Shown here piece after piece: positions 26,168 to 33,610 of a stretch of DNA of 55,719 nucleotides. Under the pieces are notes generated by a model. It ran no database searches, had not been told where the DNA came from, and worked only from the letters and a program-made list of their open reading frames with translations. The stretch covers positions 27,530 through 83,248 of the forward strand of contig NZ_QRDY01000011.1 in NCBI RefSeq assembly GCF_003386205.1. The letters are read 5' to 3'. The stretch comes from Cohnella lupini. Its GTDB lineage: Bacteria > Bacillota > Bacilli > Paenibacillales > Paenibacillaceae. Both the position numbers and the translations under genes were made by a program. Numbering within the stretch: the first letter of the stretch is position 1; the number at the start of each line of letters is the position of its first letter.

Positions 26168-27511
26168 TTATCCAATAATGATCTTGCCCTCCGCATGGCG
26201 ATAGAGCAATCGGCCCGGCTTAGGCCCGAGCGCATAGGTTAACGTCAGCGGACCAAGCCTTCCAATGAACATGAGGAAAATGATCGTGAACTTCCCGGAT
26301 GTGCTTAAATCGCCCGTTAATCCCATCGATAAACCTACCGTTCCGAACGCTGACGTGGCTTCGAACAATATTCTCAAGAACGCCGCATCCTCCGTCGTCG
26401 CCAAGATCATCGTCCCTAGCATGACGATACCGATACAAAACAAGGTGACCGTAACCGCCTTATAAACCCTCTCCTGAGCCAGCCTCAGTCGGAACAGCAC
26501 GACATCCTCTTTGCCGCGAATCATAGCCAGCACCGCTCCGACCAGAACGGCGAACGTCGTCGTCTTGATCCCGCCGCCCGTCGAGCCCGGAGATGCGCCT
26601 ATGAACATTAAGATGATAATAAAAAACTGCGTGGCTTGTCTGAAAGTGGAGATATCCACGGTCGTTACTCCGCCCGAACGAGTGGTAACGGACTGGAAAA
26701 AGGAGACGAGCATCTTTTCGCCGAAGCCGGAGCTTCCGATCGATTGACTGTTCGTATACTCGAAGATGAAAATAATGGCGGCCCCGATCACGATCAATCC
26801 CGCAGACATGCTAAGAACGACTTTCGTATGTAAGGAAAATCTCGATTTTTTGCGAAATTCGAACAAGTCGGCCAGCACGATAAACCCGAACCCTCCGAGA
26901 ATGATCAGAACCATCGAAACCACGTTCATATACAGATCGGTGGAATAATCGGAGAAGCTGCTAAAATCGCCCGATAGATCGAAGCCCGCATTATTGAAAA
27001 TGGATATGGAATGGAAAACGCCATGGTAAATCGCTTTGCCCAACGGCATGTCGAACGCGAAACGAAAAGTATACAAAATCGCTCCGACCGTTTCCAAAGC
27101 TAAGGCGTAAATGATGACTTTTCTGACTAATCGGACAAGCCCTTCGATGCTGCCTTGATTCAAGGACTCCTGCAGGATGAGTCGTTCCTTAAGCGAAATT
27201 TTTCTTCTTAGAATCAAAGCGAATAACGTCGCCATAGTCATGAAACCGATTCCGCCGATTTGAATAAGAAATAGGATAACCCAGTGCCCGAACGTGGAAA
27301 AATAAGTGCCGGTATCGAACAATACTAGCCCGGTTACGCACGTCGCCGATGTCGAAGTAAACAATGCGTCGATAAAGGACATGCTTTCGCCCTCCACGGA
27401 CGATATCGGCGATCTCAATAATAGAGCCCCGATGAAGATTATGAAGGAGAATCCCAACAACAAAGTTCTTGGAGGGGATACGCCGAACCACCGAACCGTT
27501 TGTCTAATCAA
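26168..27511 (-). CDS. ktrB: TrkH/KtrB-family potassium channel subunit, copy 1
   Basis: About 447 residues with the same filter signatures as copy 2 (T-S-A-T-C-V-T-G-L, F-N-N-A-G-F-D, R-S-G-G-V-T-T-V-D, A-S-P-G-S-T-G-G-G-I-K). Position three of the third signature has Ser-Gly where copy 2 has Thr-Ala. I prefer the TTG at 27509-27511, which has AGAGG 8 bp upstream and lines up with copy 2; a GTG at 27518-27520 touches the binding site. It is first gene of ktrB-ktrB-ktrA-antiporter, preceded by a c-di-AMP riboswitch with terminator and a strong promoter. Confidence 0.92.
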   Translation of the reverse strand: MIRQTVRWFGVSPPRTLLLGFSFIIFIGALLLRSPISSVEGESMSFIDALFTSTSATCVTGLVLFDTGTYFSTFGHWVILFLIQIGGIGFMTMATLFALILRRKISLKERLILQESLNQGSIEGLVRLVRKVIIYALALETVGAILYTFRFAFDMPLGKAIYHGVFHSISIFNNAGFDLSGDFSSFSDYSTDLYMNVVSMVLIILGGFGFIVLADLFEFRKKSRFSLHTKVVLSMSAGLIVIGAAIIFIFEYTNSQSIGSSGFGEKMLVSFFQSVTTRSGGVTTVDISTFRQATQFFIIILMFIGASPGSTGGGIKTTTFAVLVGAVLAMIRGKEDVVLFRLRLAQERVYKAVTVTLFCIGIVMLGTMILATTEDAAFLRILFEATSAFGTVGLSMGLTGDLSTSGKFTIIFLMFIGRLGPLTLTYALGPKPGRLLYRHAEGKIIIG

Positions 27512-27561
27512 GTCAGTCACCTCTACTGCTTATTCACGTCGTTTTGCGGATTTCAAGCAAC

Positions 27562-27585
27562 AAAAAAAACACTGGAACCCCAGTG
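27562..27585 (-). terminator. Intrinsic terminator of the ktr riboswitch
   Basis: On the minus strand CACTGG-GGTT-CCAGTG (27570-27585) is followed by eight T (27562-27569). It lies between aptamer and first ktrB start, the expected place for a transcription-stopping expression platform. Confidence 0.88.
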
Positions 27586-27611
27586 CTTCGATTTCGCACG
27601 CGAGTCCTGTT

Positions 27612-27778
27612 CGTAATAGCCTACGAGGTTAGCTGTCGGGTTCGGGCTCGAACAGGCCGCCCTATCCATCGCGCATATCGCGCGCTTTGGAATTCACCCC
27701 GGAATCTCCGAATACATTAGACTTGTACGCGCGAGATCGGTTGGTTCCCCCGTTTTCTTCTTAAAGAAATTCGGCTGG
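27612..27778 (-). promoter_or_regulatory. c-di-AMP riboswitch (ydaO/yuaA type), copy 2, ktr operon
   Basis: On the minus strand the order is GGGGGAACC (27743-27751), GGGGTGAATTCC (27690-27701), GATAGGGCGGCC and the conserved 3' block CCCGAACCCGACAGCTAACC (27626-27645) followed by TCGTAGGCT. AGCC near 27773 can pair with GGCT near 27618 to close the aptamer. A variable GC hairpin (AGCGCGCGATATGCGCG) fills one arm. With the terminator downstream, binding of c-di-AMP should stop transcription of K+ uptake, as known for ktr and kimA leaders. Confidence 0.93.
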
Positions 27779-27816
27779 TTATTGAATTGTTTTACGGTTT
27801 CAAGACGTACTTAGGA

Positions 27817-27845
27817 ATTATATTCTTTCCATCAAAGGGGGACAA
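27817..27845 (-). promoter_or_regulatory. Sigma-A promoter of the ktr operon
   Basis: -35 TTGTCC (27840-27845), 17-bp spacer, -10 TATAAT (27817-27822), about 40 bp upstream of the riboswitch. A short reading frame at 27792-28001 spans it, but has no ribosome binding site and is not called. Confidence 0.75.
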
Positions 27846-28048
27846 CACCAAAAAGGGGGCAAACCGACTCGTTTGAACGATTTTAGCATGAACATGCTCA
27901 AGGATATGCCCTCGGACAGTGATTATCGTTCCTTTTCCTTTCATTTTCGGCGAAAATGAGAGATACTTGATGGAAATTAAGGCAGTCATTAGATTAAGCA
28001 CACTGTATGCGTTTACTTGAGCTTCTATTGCATAAGGAGAGATGCTTT

Positions 28049-29767
28049 TTGAATCGTTTGGGATCCTCCCAGTTGGATAAACGGTGGATTTGGGCGTCGG
28101 CCGTAGGTTTTGTACTCTTTCTATTCATCCAAGTATTCCCCGTGACCGGGCAATTGTTCAACATGGATGTTCAGCACGTAATGACGCGATCGGAAGCCGA
28201 AAATAAAGCTATTGAATGGGCAGGCGACCGGTTCGGAATCGAGCCCGCGAGAATTGATGAAACCACGGTTACGCACCTGTCGGATGGCGATACGACGGGA
28301 TATTTGTCCAAATACGAATTGTTCGGGCAATACGACAAGCAATGGTCCGCGAGCACTCCGACCGACATTTACGTTGTCGAACTGCGATCAAGCGATTTCG
28401 ACGGCAGCTTGCTCTTATCGATGAATATGGAGACCGGGGCTTTGGTCGCTTGGCAGCAGCTCGGCGTTTCTTCCTCAACGACGACCGGAGCGGCCGAAGC
28501 GAGTCTTAGCAATGAACAATTCGCCGCCCGCGCGATTCAATATGCCGCATTCTGGGGCGTTAATCCAAGCGATTGGAAATGGGCGGGCGTTCCGGACGAA
28601 GAAGGCTCCGTTACTTACTCCTCGCGGAAAGCCGACATCGGGGAAGCTAAGCTATGGCTTAAAGTGTCGATGCCGAAGGGATTCGAATCGACGGCTTCCT
28701 CCTTTCCGCCATGGCAAGGCGGGTCCGTCGTTTACGGCGTGGATTTACCCGAAGCGTTCACAGGCTACATTAATGTTCAGGAAAGTTGGGCAGCCAAATT
28801 ATCCGTGCTCGGATTCATTCTTCCTCAGATCGTGTTGTTTATCATCGCCATCATCTATACCGGAACGCATGGAGGACATACCTCTTATCGCAGAGGCATT
28901 TTCTTGTCGGTGCTGTTCTTCGCGCTATACGCAGGTCTTACGTTCAACATGCTTCCGGGACTCCGCGCCGGAACATGGGAAGAAGGAATCAGTCTAGGCA
29001 ATAACCTGAATATCGTCTTCAGCTTGATCACCTACGGGGCGATGGCCGTGCTCACTTATTTCTCCGCCGTCGGAGGGGACGGGTTATGGAAGTCGATGGG
29101 GCGCTCATTATGGCCGAGATGGAAAGAGTCCGGATACGGCGAAGCCGTGTTAAGAAGCATGCGCGAAGGATACTTCCTCGCCTTCATTCTGCTTGGTGCC
29201 CAATCCTTCATCTTGCTGGTGCTCGAGAAATCGTTAGGCTCGTTCGCCTCGTCGGACGCCACGCAATCCATGTACAATATGAGCATTCCGTTATTGTTGC
29301 CATTGTTGGCTTGGTGCGCGGGAATATCGGAGGAGTTGCAGAGCAGGTTGTTCGGTATCGGCGTATTCCGAAGTTGGTTCGTGGGAGGCGCGCGCAAGCT
29401 ACTCCGTCGCGAGCCGTCGCGCAGAACGACGATCATCCTGACGACGATCGCGATCGTTCCTCCCGGATTGCTATGGGCTCTTGGCCACGTCGGCTACGCC
29501 ATCTATCCGGTGTATACGCGGGTTATCGAGCTTGTTCTCATGTCGTTCCTGTTCGGTTGGTTCATGCTCCGATTCGGCATTATCACCGTTATCTTTGCCC
29601 ATGTCACCTTGGACGCGATCCTTATGGGCATGCAGATGATGTTCGACGGCCTTCCCGGAGACTTCCTCGGCGGCGTCTTCAGCATGCTCATGCCGGGTCT
29701 CGTAGGTATCGTCATTTGGTGGCTGCATCGAACGCTGCGGGGCAAGGCAGCTCTATCCCGAACTTGA
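28049..29767 (+). CDS. CPBP-family intramembrane glutamic protease (CAAX/ABI type)
   Basis: A 572-residue membrane protein. A first helix near the N-terminus is followed by a large extracytoplasmic part (to about 250), then about eight helices with the CPBP active site: E-E-L-Q-S-R (paired Glu and Arg) and F-A-H-V-T-L-D (His). Family members cleave within the membrane and are linked to immunity to self-made peptides or to stress; no partner gene is evident. I start at the TTG at 28049 because AAGGAGA is 8 bp upstream; the frame goes on to 28007 without one. The 3' end overlaps the convergent kinase gene by 56 bp. Confidence 0.85.
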   Translation: MNRLGSSQLDKRWIWASAVGFVLFLFIQVFPVTGQLFNMDVQHVMTRSEAENKAIEWAGDRFGIEPARIDETTVTHLSDGDTTGYLSKYELFGQYDKQWSASTPTDIYVVELRSSDFDGSLLLSMNMETGALVAWQQLGVSSSTTTGAAEASLSNEQFAARAIQYAAFWGVNPSDWKWAGVPDEEGSVTYSSRKADIGEAKLWLKVSMPKGFESTASSFPPWQGGSVVYGVDLPEAFTGYINVQESWAAKLSVLGFILPQIVLFIIAIIYTGTHGGHTSYRRGIFLSVLFFALYAGLTFNMLPGLRAGTWEEGISLGNNLNIVFSLITYGAMAVLTYFSAVGGDGLWKSMGRSLWPRWKESGYGEAVLRSMREGYFLAFILLGAQSFILLVLEKSLGSFASSDATQSMYNMSIPLLLPLLAWCAGISEELQSRLFGIGVFRSWFVGGARKLLRREPSRRTTIILTTIAIVPPGLLWALGHVGYAIYPVYTRVIELVLMSFLFGWFMLRFGIITVIFAHVTLDAILMGMQMMFDGLPGDFLGGVFSMLMPGLVGIVIWWLHRTLRGKAALSRT

Positions 29768-30788
29768 AATGCCCGGCATCGTGAATCAAATACGCTTTAC
29801 CGCCGTGCAGCTCCGCTATGCCTCGCGTGATCGACAGCCCTAAGCCCGCTCCGGCCCTTAGATTGTCGATCGAGCGCGAACCATCGATTTTATAGAATCG
29901 ATCGAACAGCAACGTTTCCTGTTCCTTGCTTATCGATTGCCCGTCATTTTCGACCGTAATCATAACGCTTTGATCGCTTATGATCAGCGAAACCCTCATT
30001 ACCCCTGGCTTGATCGAAAATTTCAAAGCGTTCATCAGCAAATTATCGATCGCTCTCCTCATCTGCTCGGGATCCATCCTCATGAATAACGGGCGATCGG
30101 GCAACTCCAAGTTCAGGAAAATTCGTTCTTCTTCAGCAAGAGGTTGAATTTCCGCGACCATTTGGATCAACATCTGCTTGAGGTCGATCGTTTCGAGCTC
30201 CAGCTTCGCCCCGCTATGGTACAGACGCGTATATTCGAACAATTCGTCGATAAGGTTTTTCAACTGCCTCGCTTTATTATGGGTATTTCCGATAAAACGC
30301 TCGAATTCGGCTTCATCGCGATACCCTTTCTCTTTTAACAACTCCAAGTAACCGATAATGCTCGTCAACGGCGTCCTTAGATCATGGGACACTCCGGTGA
30401 TCAGCTCCATTTTCGATTTCTCCGCGTCTCTCTCCTTCTCCATCAGGCTTTCGAGCTTTTCGGCCATCGCGTTGATATGCTCGGCTACCTTGCCCAGCTC
30501 GTCTTTCCGAACGGTAGGTATCCGATGATGGAGATTCCCTGCCGAGATGACGGTTAAGCCATCGGATAACGTCCGCATGAACTTAATCGTATGGCGGGTA
30601 AACAACATGAACGAGACGGCGAATGTCCCTATGAACACGATTACGGATACGGGTACGTCGAACACCAAGCCAATTGGGATCGAGATAGATACCACGGAGC
30701 TCGTCGCTATGCTGGCAATGAACGCCCATATCATTTGAACCCGAATGCTTTTTCGTCCGGACAGAATCGACCAGAAGTTATTTTTCAA
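29712..30788 (-). CDS. Sensor histidine kinase (VanS-like) of the DedA operon
   Basis: 358 residues: two helices close together (about 17-42 and 47-63) with almost no outside loop, so signals are probably sensed in the membrane; HAMP about 65-115; phosphoacceptor His135 in V-S-H-D-L-R-T-P-L-T-S; ATPase domain with N-L-L-M-N-A-L-K-F, V-E-N-D-G-Q-S-I and A-G-L-G-L-S-I. The G1 box is V-E-N-D-G rather than the usual D-T-G. It overlaps the response regulator gene by 11 bp and is the last gene of a four-gene operon; its end overlaps the convergent protease gene. Confidence 0.92.
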   Translation of the reverse strand: MKNNFWSILSGRKSIRVQMIWAFIASIATSSVVSISIPIGLVFDVPVSVIVFIGTFAVSFMLFTRHTIKFMRTLSDGLTVISAGNLHHRIPTVRKDELGKVAEHINAMAEKLESLMEKERDAEKSKMELITGVSHDLRTPLTSIIGYLELLKEKGYRDEAEFERFIGNTHNKARQLKNLIDELFEYTRLYHSGAKLELETIDLKQMLIQMVAEIQPLAEEERIFLNLELPDRPLFMRMDPEQMRRAIDNLLMNALKFSIKPGVMRVSLIISDQSVMITVENDGQSISKEQETLLFDRFYKIDGSRSIDNLRAGAGLGLSITRGIAELHGGKAYLIHDAGHFKFGIELPCPAAFDAATK

Positions 30789-31470
30789 TTTTGTACCCTA
30801 CTCCCCATACCGTCTTTATATACCGGGGCTCCCGTGGATTATCCTCGATCTTCTCGCGGATATTGCGAATATGGACCATGACCGTGTTTTCCGAATACCC
30901 CGACGGTTCATCCCACACCTTCTCGTAGATTTTATCGGCATGGAAGACTTGGCCTCTGTGGCTGGCCAACAGCTCCAGGATGGAAAATTCAAGCGGAGTC
31001 AAGGAAACGGCCTTATTGTTCACCGTCACCTGATGCTGGGCGATATCGATGACCAAATCGTTGACGTGAATAACGGAACCGCCTGCTTCGTTCTTGGAGA
31101 CGATGCCCTGTCGGCGAAGCTGTGCTTTTACTCTTGCCATTAATTCGAGCGGACTGAAGGGCTTGGCGACATAGTCGTCCGCGCCGGTCGATAACCCCGT
31201 GATTTTATCTATATCTTCTTGCTTCGCGGATAACATGATGATGGGAATGTTCATCGTCTCCCGGATCTTAAGACATACCTTGATTCCATCCATATCCGGC
31301 ATCATGACATCCAGAATAACGAGTTGAACGGGCTCGTTCGAGATGACCTCTAACGCATCGATGCCATTCCCCGCTTCCAGAACTCGATATCCTTCATTCC
31401 TCAAATACACATGAATGACGTCCCGGATTTCGGAATCGTCGTCCACGACCAGGACGGTTTGTTTGCTCAT
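30778..31470 (-). CDS. OmpR-family response regulator of the DedA operon
   Basis: 230 residues: receiver 1-118 with acidic D10-D12, phosphoacceptor D54 (I-L-D-V-M-M-P-D-M-D-G), T/S switch in L-S-A-K; winged helix about 135-228 with R-G-Q-V-F-H-A-D-K-I-Y-E-K-V and V-H-I-R-N-I-R-E-K-I. Strongly like VanR/YycF-type regulators. Overlaps dedA by 4 bp upstream and the kinase by 11 bp downstream, so translation is coupled along the operon. Confidence 0.94.
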   Translation of the reverse strand: MSKQTVLVVDDDSEIRDVIHVYLRNEGYRVLEAGNGIDALEVISNEPVQLVILDVMMPDMDGIKVCLKIRETMNIPIIMLSAKQEDIDKITGLSTGADDYVAKPFSPLELMARVKAQLRRQGIVSKNEAGGSVIHVNDLVIDIAQHQVTVNNKAVSLTPLEFSILELLASHRGQVFHADKIYEKVWDEPSGYSENTVMVHIRNIREKIEDNPREPRYIKTVWGVGYKIEK

Positions 31471-32078
31471 GGGAGACTTTCCTTCCTTTCTCGCGATCTC
31501 GTCGATCGAACGATAACGAATACGCTCCCCAGCACTGCGATGAGCCAGAGAAGGGTGGAGCCGTGACGAATTAGCGCTTCTTCGATATCCCGAATATGAT
31601 TGCCCGCATAATAGCCCAACAAGAAATAGATCAACGTCCAGACAAACCCCGAACCATAAGCGTATACCGCGAGTTTACCGTAGGGCATCTTGTTCATACC
31701 TGTCAGGTAGGGCATCAGATGCCTAATCAAAGGAATAAAATAACTCAGGCTTAATCCGATCCCATCGTATCTTTTCGACCACTTACCCGATAATCCCTTT
31801 CCGATCCTCCGATTGCCTAAGCTCATAAGCCGTTTGACGATGGACGGACCAAATAGCCTGCCCATCGCGTACCCGAAGGATATGCCGGATACGACGCCGG
31901 CGTAAGTAGCCGCGAACGCCGGAAGCGGCAAGAAATACCCAGTACCGGCGGCAACACCGGCCGTCATGACCACGATTTCGTTCGGCACTGGAATTCCAAT
32001 GATCCCTAAGCATAATGCCAAGAACATGGCGGCATATCCGAATTGCCCTATCCACTGGTCCAACAGGCTACTTTCCAT
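31467..32078 (-). CDS. DedA-family membrane protein
   Basis: 203 residues with the DedA/SNARE-associated (VTT) pattern: an N-terminal F-G-Y-A-A-M-F-L-A helix, E-I-V-V-M-T-A-G near 33, G-R-L-F-G-P near 75, the amphipathic region with F-I-P-L-I-R-H-L-M-P (the Arg of the F-x-R-x-x-P signature is present) and two end helices. DedA proteins act as lipid carriers or scramblases, recycling undecaprenyl phosphate or phosphatidylethanolamine in the membrane. It overlaps the methyltransferase upstream by 11 bp and the regulator downstream by 4 bp. Confidence 0.9.
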   Translation of the reverse strand: MESSLLDQWIGQFGYAAMFLALCLGIIGIPVPNEIVVMTAGVAAGTGYFLPLPAFAATYAGVVSGISFGYAMGRLFGPSIVKRLMSLGNRRIGKGLSGKWSKRYDGIGLSLSYFIPLIRHLMPYLTGMNKMPYGKLAVYAYGSGFVWTLIYFLLGYYAGNHIRDIEEALIRHGSTLLWLIAVLGSVFVIVRSTRSRERKESLP

Positions 32079-32655
32079 CGCGTTCGTTCCCTTTCCTGCA
32101 AATATATACGAAAGCGGGAGGGAAATTCAACGGCACGAGCTTGATTCGCTCGATAACGAAATGCTTCGATAGTTGTTTCTTCATTTGAAGCGAATATTGA
32201 AACGCCACGAATAGCCCTCCCGGCTTTAATCCGTTCACGATTTGCTCAAGCAAACTATCTCTGAACGCTTGCGGGAAATTATAAAACGGAAGCCCGCTGA
32301 GAATGCAATCCAATTGGCCCTGAGACTGACCGTCGCTGCCCAGAACCCGATCCAAATGAACGGCGTTCGCGGCATGAACGAAATCGGGATAATCCATCCT
32401 TAGCTTTCTTCGCATGCCCGAGTCCTTCTCGAAAACGTACACTCTGGCATCTGGCGATACGTTGCGCGCGATCGCTTCCGTAATGACTCCTGTTCCCGCT
32501 CCCAATTCGGCTACCTTTCGCACATTATGCCAAGGTACGGCCCGTACCATGCTTCCCGTTAAATGCCGCGAGCTAGGAATGACGCTACCGATTTCCTTGG
32601 GACTGCCCATGAATTTCCGCAGAAACAACCGGGCTTCTTTGCTTACGATACGCAT
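32068..32655 (-). CDS. Class I methyltransferase, phospholipid N-methyltransferase-like
   Basis: 195 residues. The N-terminal F-L-R-K-F-M-G-S-P-K-E-I-G-S-V-I-P-S-S block and the SAM-binding A-E-L-G-A-G-T-G-V-I-T (about 49-59) with L-S-G-L-P-F-Y-N-F at the active site resemble PmtA phospholipid N-methyltransferases and the KsgA-like fold. Membrane-lipid substrates are likely, but rRNA or small-molecule targets cannot be excluded. Start ATG at 32653-32655 with AGGAGG upstream. It leads the operon methyltransferase-DedA-regulator-kinase, whose genes all overlap. Confidence 0.8.
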   Translation of the reverse strand: MRIVSKEARLFLRKFMGSPKEIGSVIPSSRHLTGSMVRAVPWHNVRKVAELGAGTGVITEAIARNVSPDARVYVFEKDSGMRRKLRMDYPDFVHAANAVHLDRVLGSDGQSQGQLDCILSGLPFYNFPQAFRDSLLEQIVNGLKPGGLFVAFQYSLQMKKQLSKHFVIERIKLVPLNFPPAFVYICRKGNERDGK

Positions 32656-32794
32656 ATCAATCAGCCTCCTCGTCAGCCGCTTATTGATACCCATGCGATC
32701 CGACGAGCTAATCTTATCTAATAAAAATAAGGAACGACCCGAGGAATTTCTGAAGATTTAATAAAGAAAAGAAAGCCATTGGTCCAAGAACGCG

Positions 32795-32826
32795 CAAAAA
32801 AACCGCAACCTCGTGCGGTTGCGGTT
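32795..32826 (-). terminator. Terminator of the YdjO gene
   Basis: AACCGCAAC (32801-32809) pairs with GTTGCGGTT (32818-32826), with a T-run on the minus strand, 25 bp after the stop. Confidence 0.88.
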
Positions 32827-32850
32827 TACACGTTATTAAGGCGTTTCGAC

Positions 32851-33063
32851 TTATTGTTTAATCTGATTGGGACTTGTATTCACGACCGCGGCAACCATTC
32901 TCTCGTTTTTGAACATTTGGGATTGACATTGGGCGCACACGGGAGCAATCGAAAACGAAAAATTGTCCCTCATCCATCCTTTGCAGTTCTCATCCGCGCA
33001 AGACCATATTTCCGTTAATACCTGAGGTATATCTTCTATCGGTCTTTTCCGTGAATAATACAT
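32851..33063 (-). CDS. YdjO-family cold-inducible zinc-ribbon protein
   Basis: A 70-residue protein of the YdjO family: N-terminal M-Y-Y-S-R-K-R-P, then C-A-D-E-N-C-K-G-W-M-R and C-A-Q-C, giving a four-cysteine zinc ribbon. The product's role is unknown, but the family is linked to cold shock and this gene lies directly downstream of a cold-shock protein gene on the same strand. I start at the second ATG (33061-33063), six bases after AGAGGG; an ATG two codons earlier abuts that site. Confidence 0.8.
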   Translation of the reverse strand: MYYSRKRPIEDIPQVLTEIWSCADENCKGWMRDNFSFSIAPVCAQCQSQMFKNERMVAAVVNTSPNQIKQ

Positions 33064-33106
33064 TTGCATCCCTCTTTCTAAAGTCGATCTAATGATGATG
33101 CGATAG

Positions 33107-33137
33107 AAAATGCCCCAAACGAGAAGTTCGGGGCATG
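33107..33137 (-). terminator. Hairpin after the cold-shock gene
   Basis: On the minus strand ATGCCCCGAAC...GTTTGGGGCAT then TTTT. The T-run is short, so read-through into the YdjO gene is possible. Confidence 0.6.
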
Positions 33138-33147
33138 AGACTTAAAT

Positions 33148-33348
33148 TTACAGTTTTACGACATTTTCGGCTTGCGGTCCGCGGTTGCCTTGAACGATGT
33201 TGAATTCAACGCGTTGACCTTCATCCAACGATTTGTAGCCGTCGCCGACGATTGCGCTGAAATGTACGAATACGTCGTTTCCGCCTTCAACTTCGATAAA
33301 TCCGAATCCTTTGTCGCCGTTAAACCATTTCACTGTACCTTGTTCCAT
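33148..33348 (-). CDS. CspA-family cold shock protein
   Basis: A 66-residue single cold-shock domain with RNP1 K-G-F-G-F-I-E-V and RNP2 V-F-V-H-F-S, so it is a complete nucleic-acid chaperone (CspB/CspC/CspD type; paralogue not distinguishable). Start is ATG 33346-33348 after AAGGTGG. It is preceded by an untranslated leader of about 140 nt containing a large hairpin. Confidence 0.96.
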   Translation of the reverse strand: MEQGTVKWFNGDKGFGFIEVEGGNDVFVHFSAIVGDGYKSLDEGQRVEFNIVQGNRGPQAENVVKL

Positions 33349-33410
33349 ACTGATTACCACCTTATTGTTCTTAATTACATGACCTTTTATTTACCTGTGG
33401 AAATAAAAAA

Positions 33411-33470
33411 TTCACATATCGTACAAGGTTATTAATAGCACTAAAAGAATAACCCTCTACGCTATGTGAA
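33411..33470 (-). promoter_or_regulatory. Large hairpin in the cold-shock mRNA leader
   Basis: Two 23-base arms (33411-33433 and 33448-33470) pair at 20 of 23 positions, with perfect ends TTCACATA/TATGTGAA and perfect GGTTATT/AATAACC at the loop; loop 14 bases. On the RNA the hairpin is followed at once by six U. It could be a transcription attenuator or a temperature-sensitive leader element. Confidence 0.75.
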
Positions 33471-33494
33471 TTAAGTTGTCGCTTCAATATATTG

Positions 33495-33523
33495 ATTGTA
33501 CCACACTCGGCCGCCGAAAGCAA
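33495..33523 (-). promoter_or_regulatory. Sigma-A promoter of the cold-shock gene
   Basis: -35 TTGCTT (33518-33523), 17-bp spacer, -10 TACAAT (33495-33500). It predicts a start near 33488 and a leader of about 140 nt. Confidence 0.75.
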
Positions 33524-33610
33524 TTTTACGTTTCGGAAATCCGCGCATTGAGCAGCTGTCGCTTATAAACCGTTGCTACAGCTGCTTTTCTCGAAAATTT
33601 ATCGCATGCT

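Noticed and set aside
27792..28001. 69-residue minus-strand frame ahead of the ktr riboswitch
   Set aside because: It covers the promoter of the operon and has no SD.
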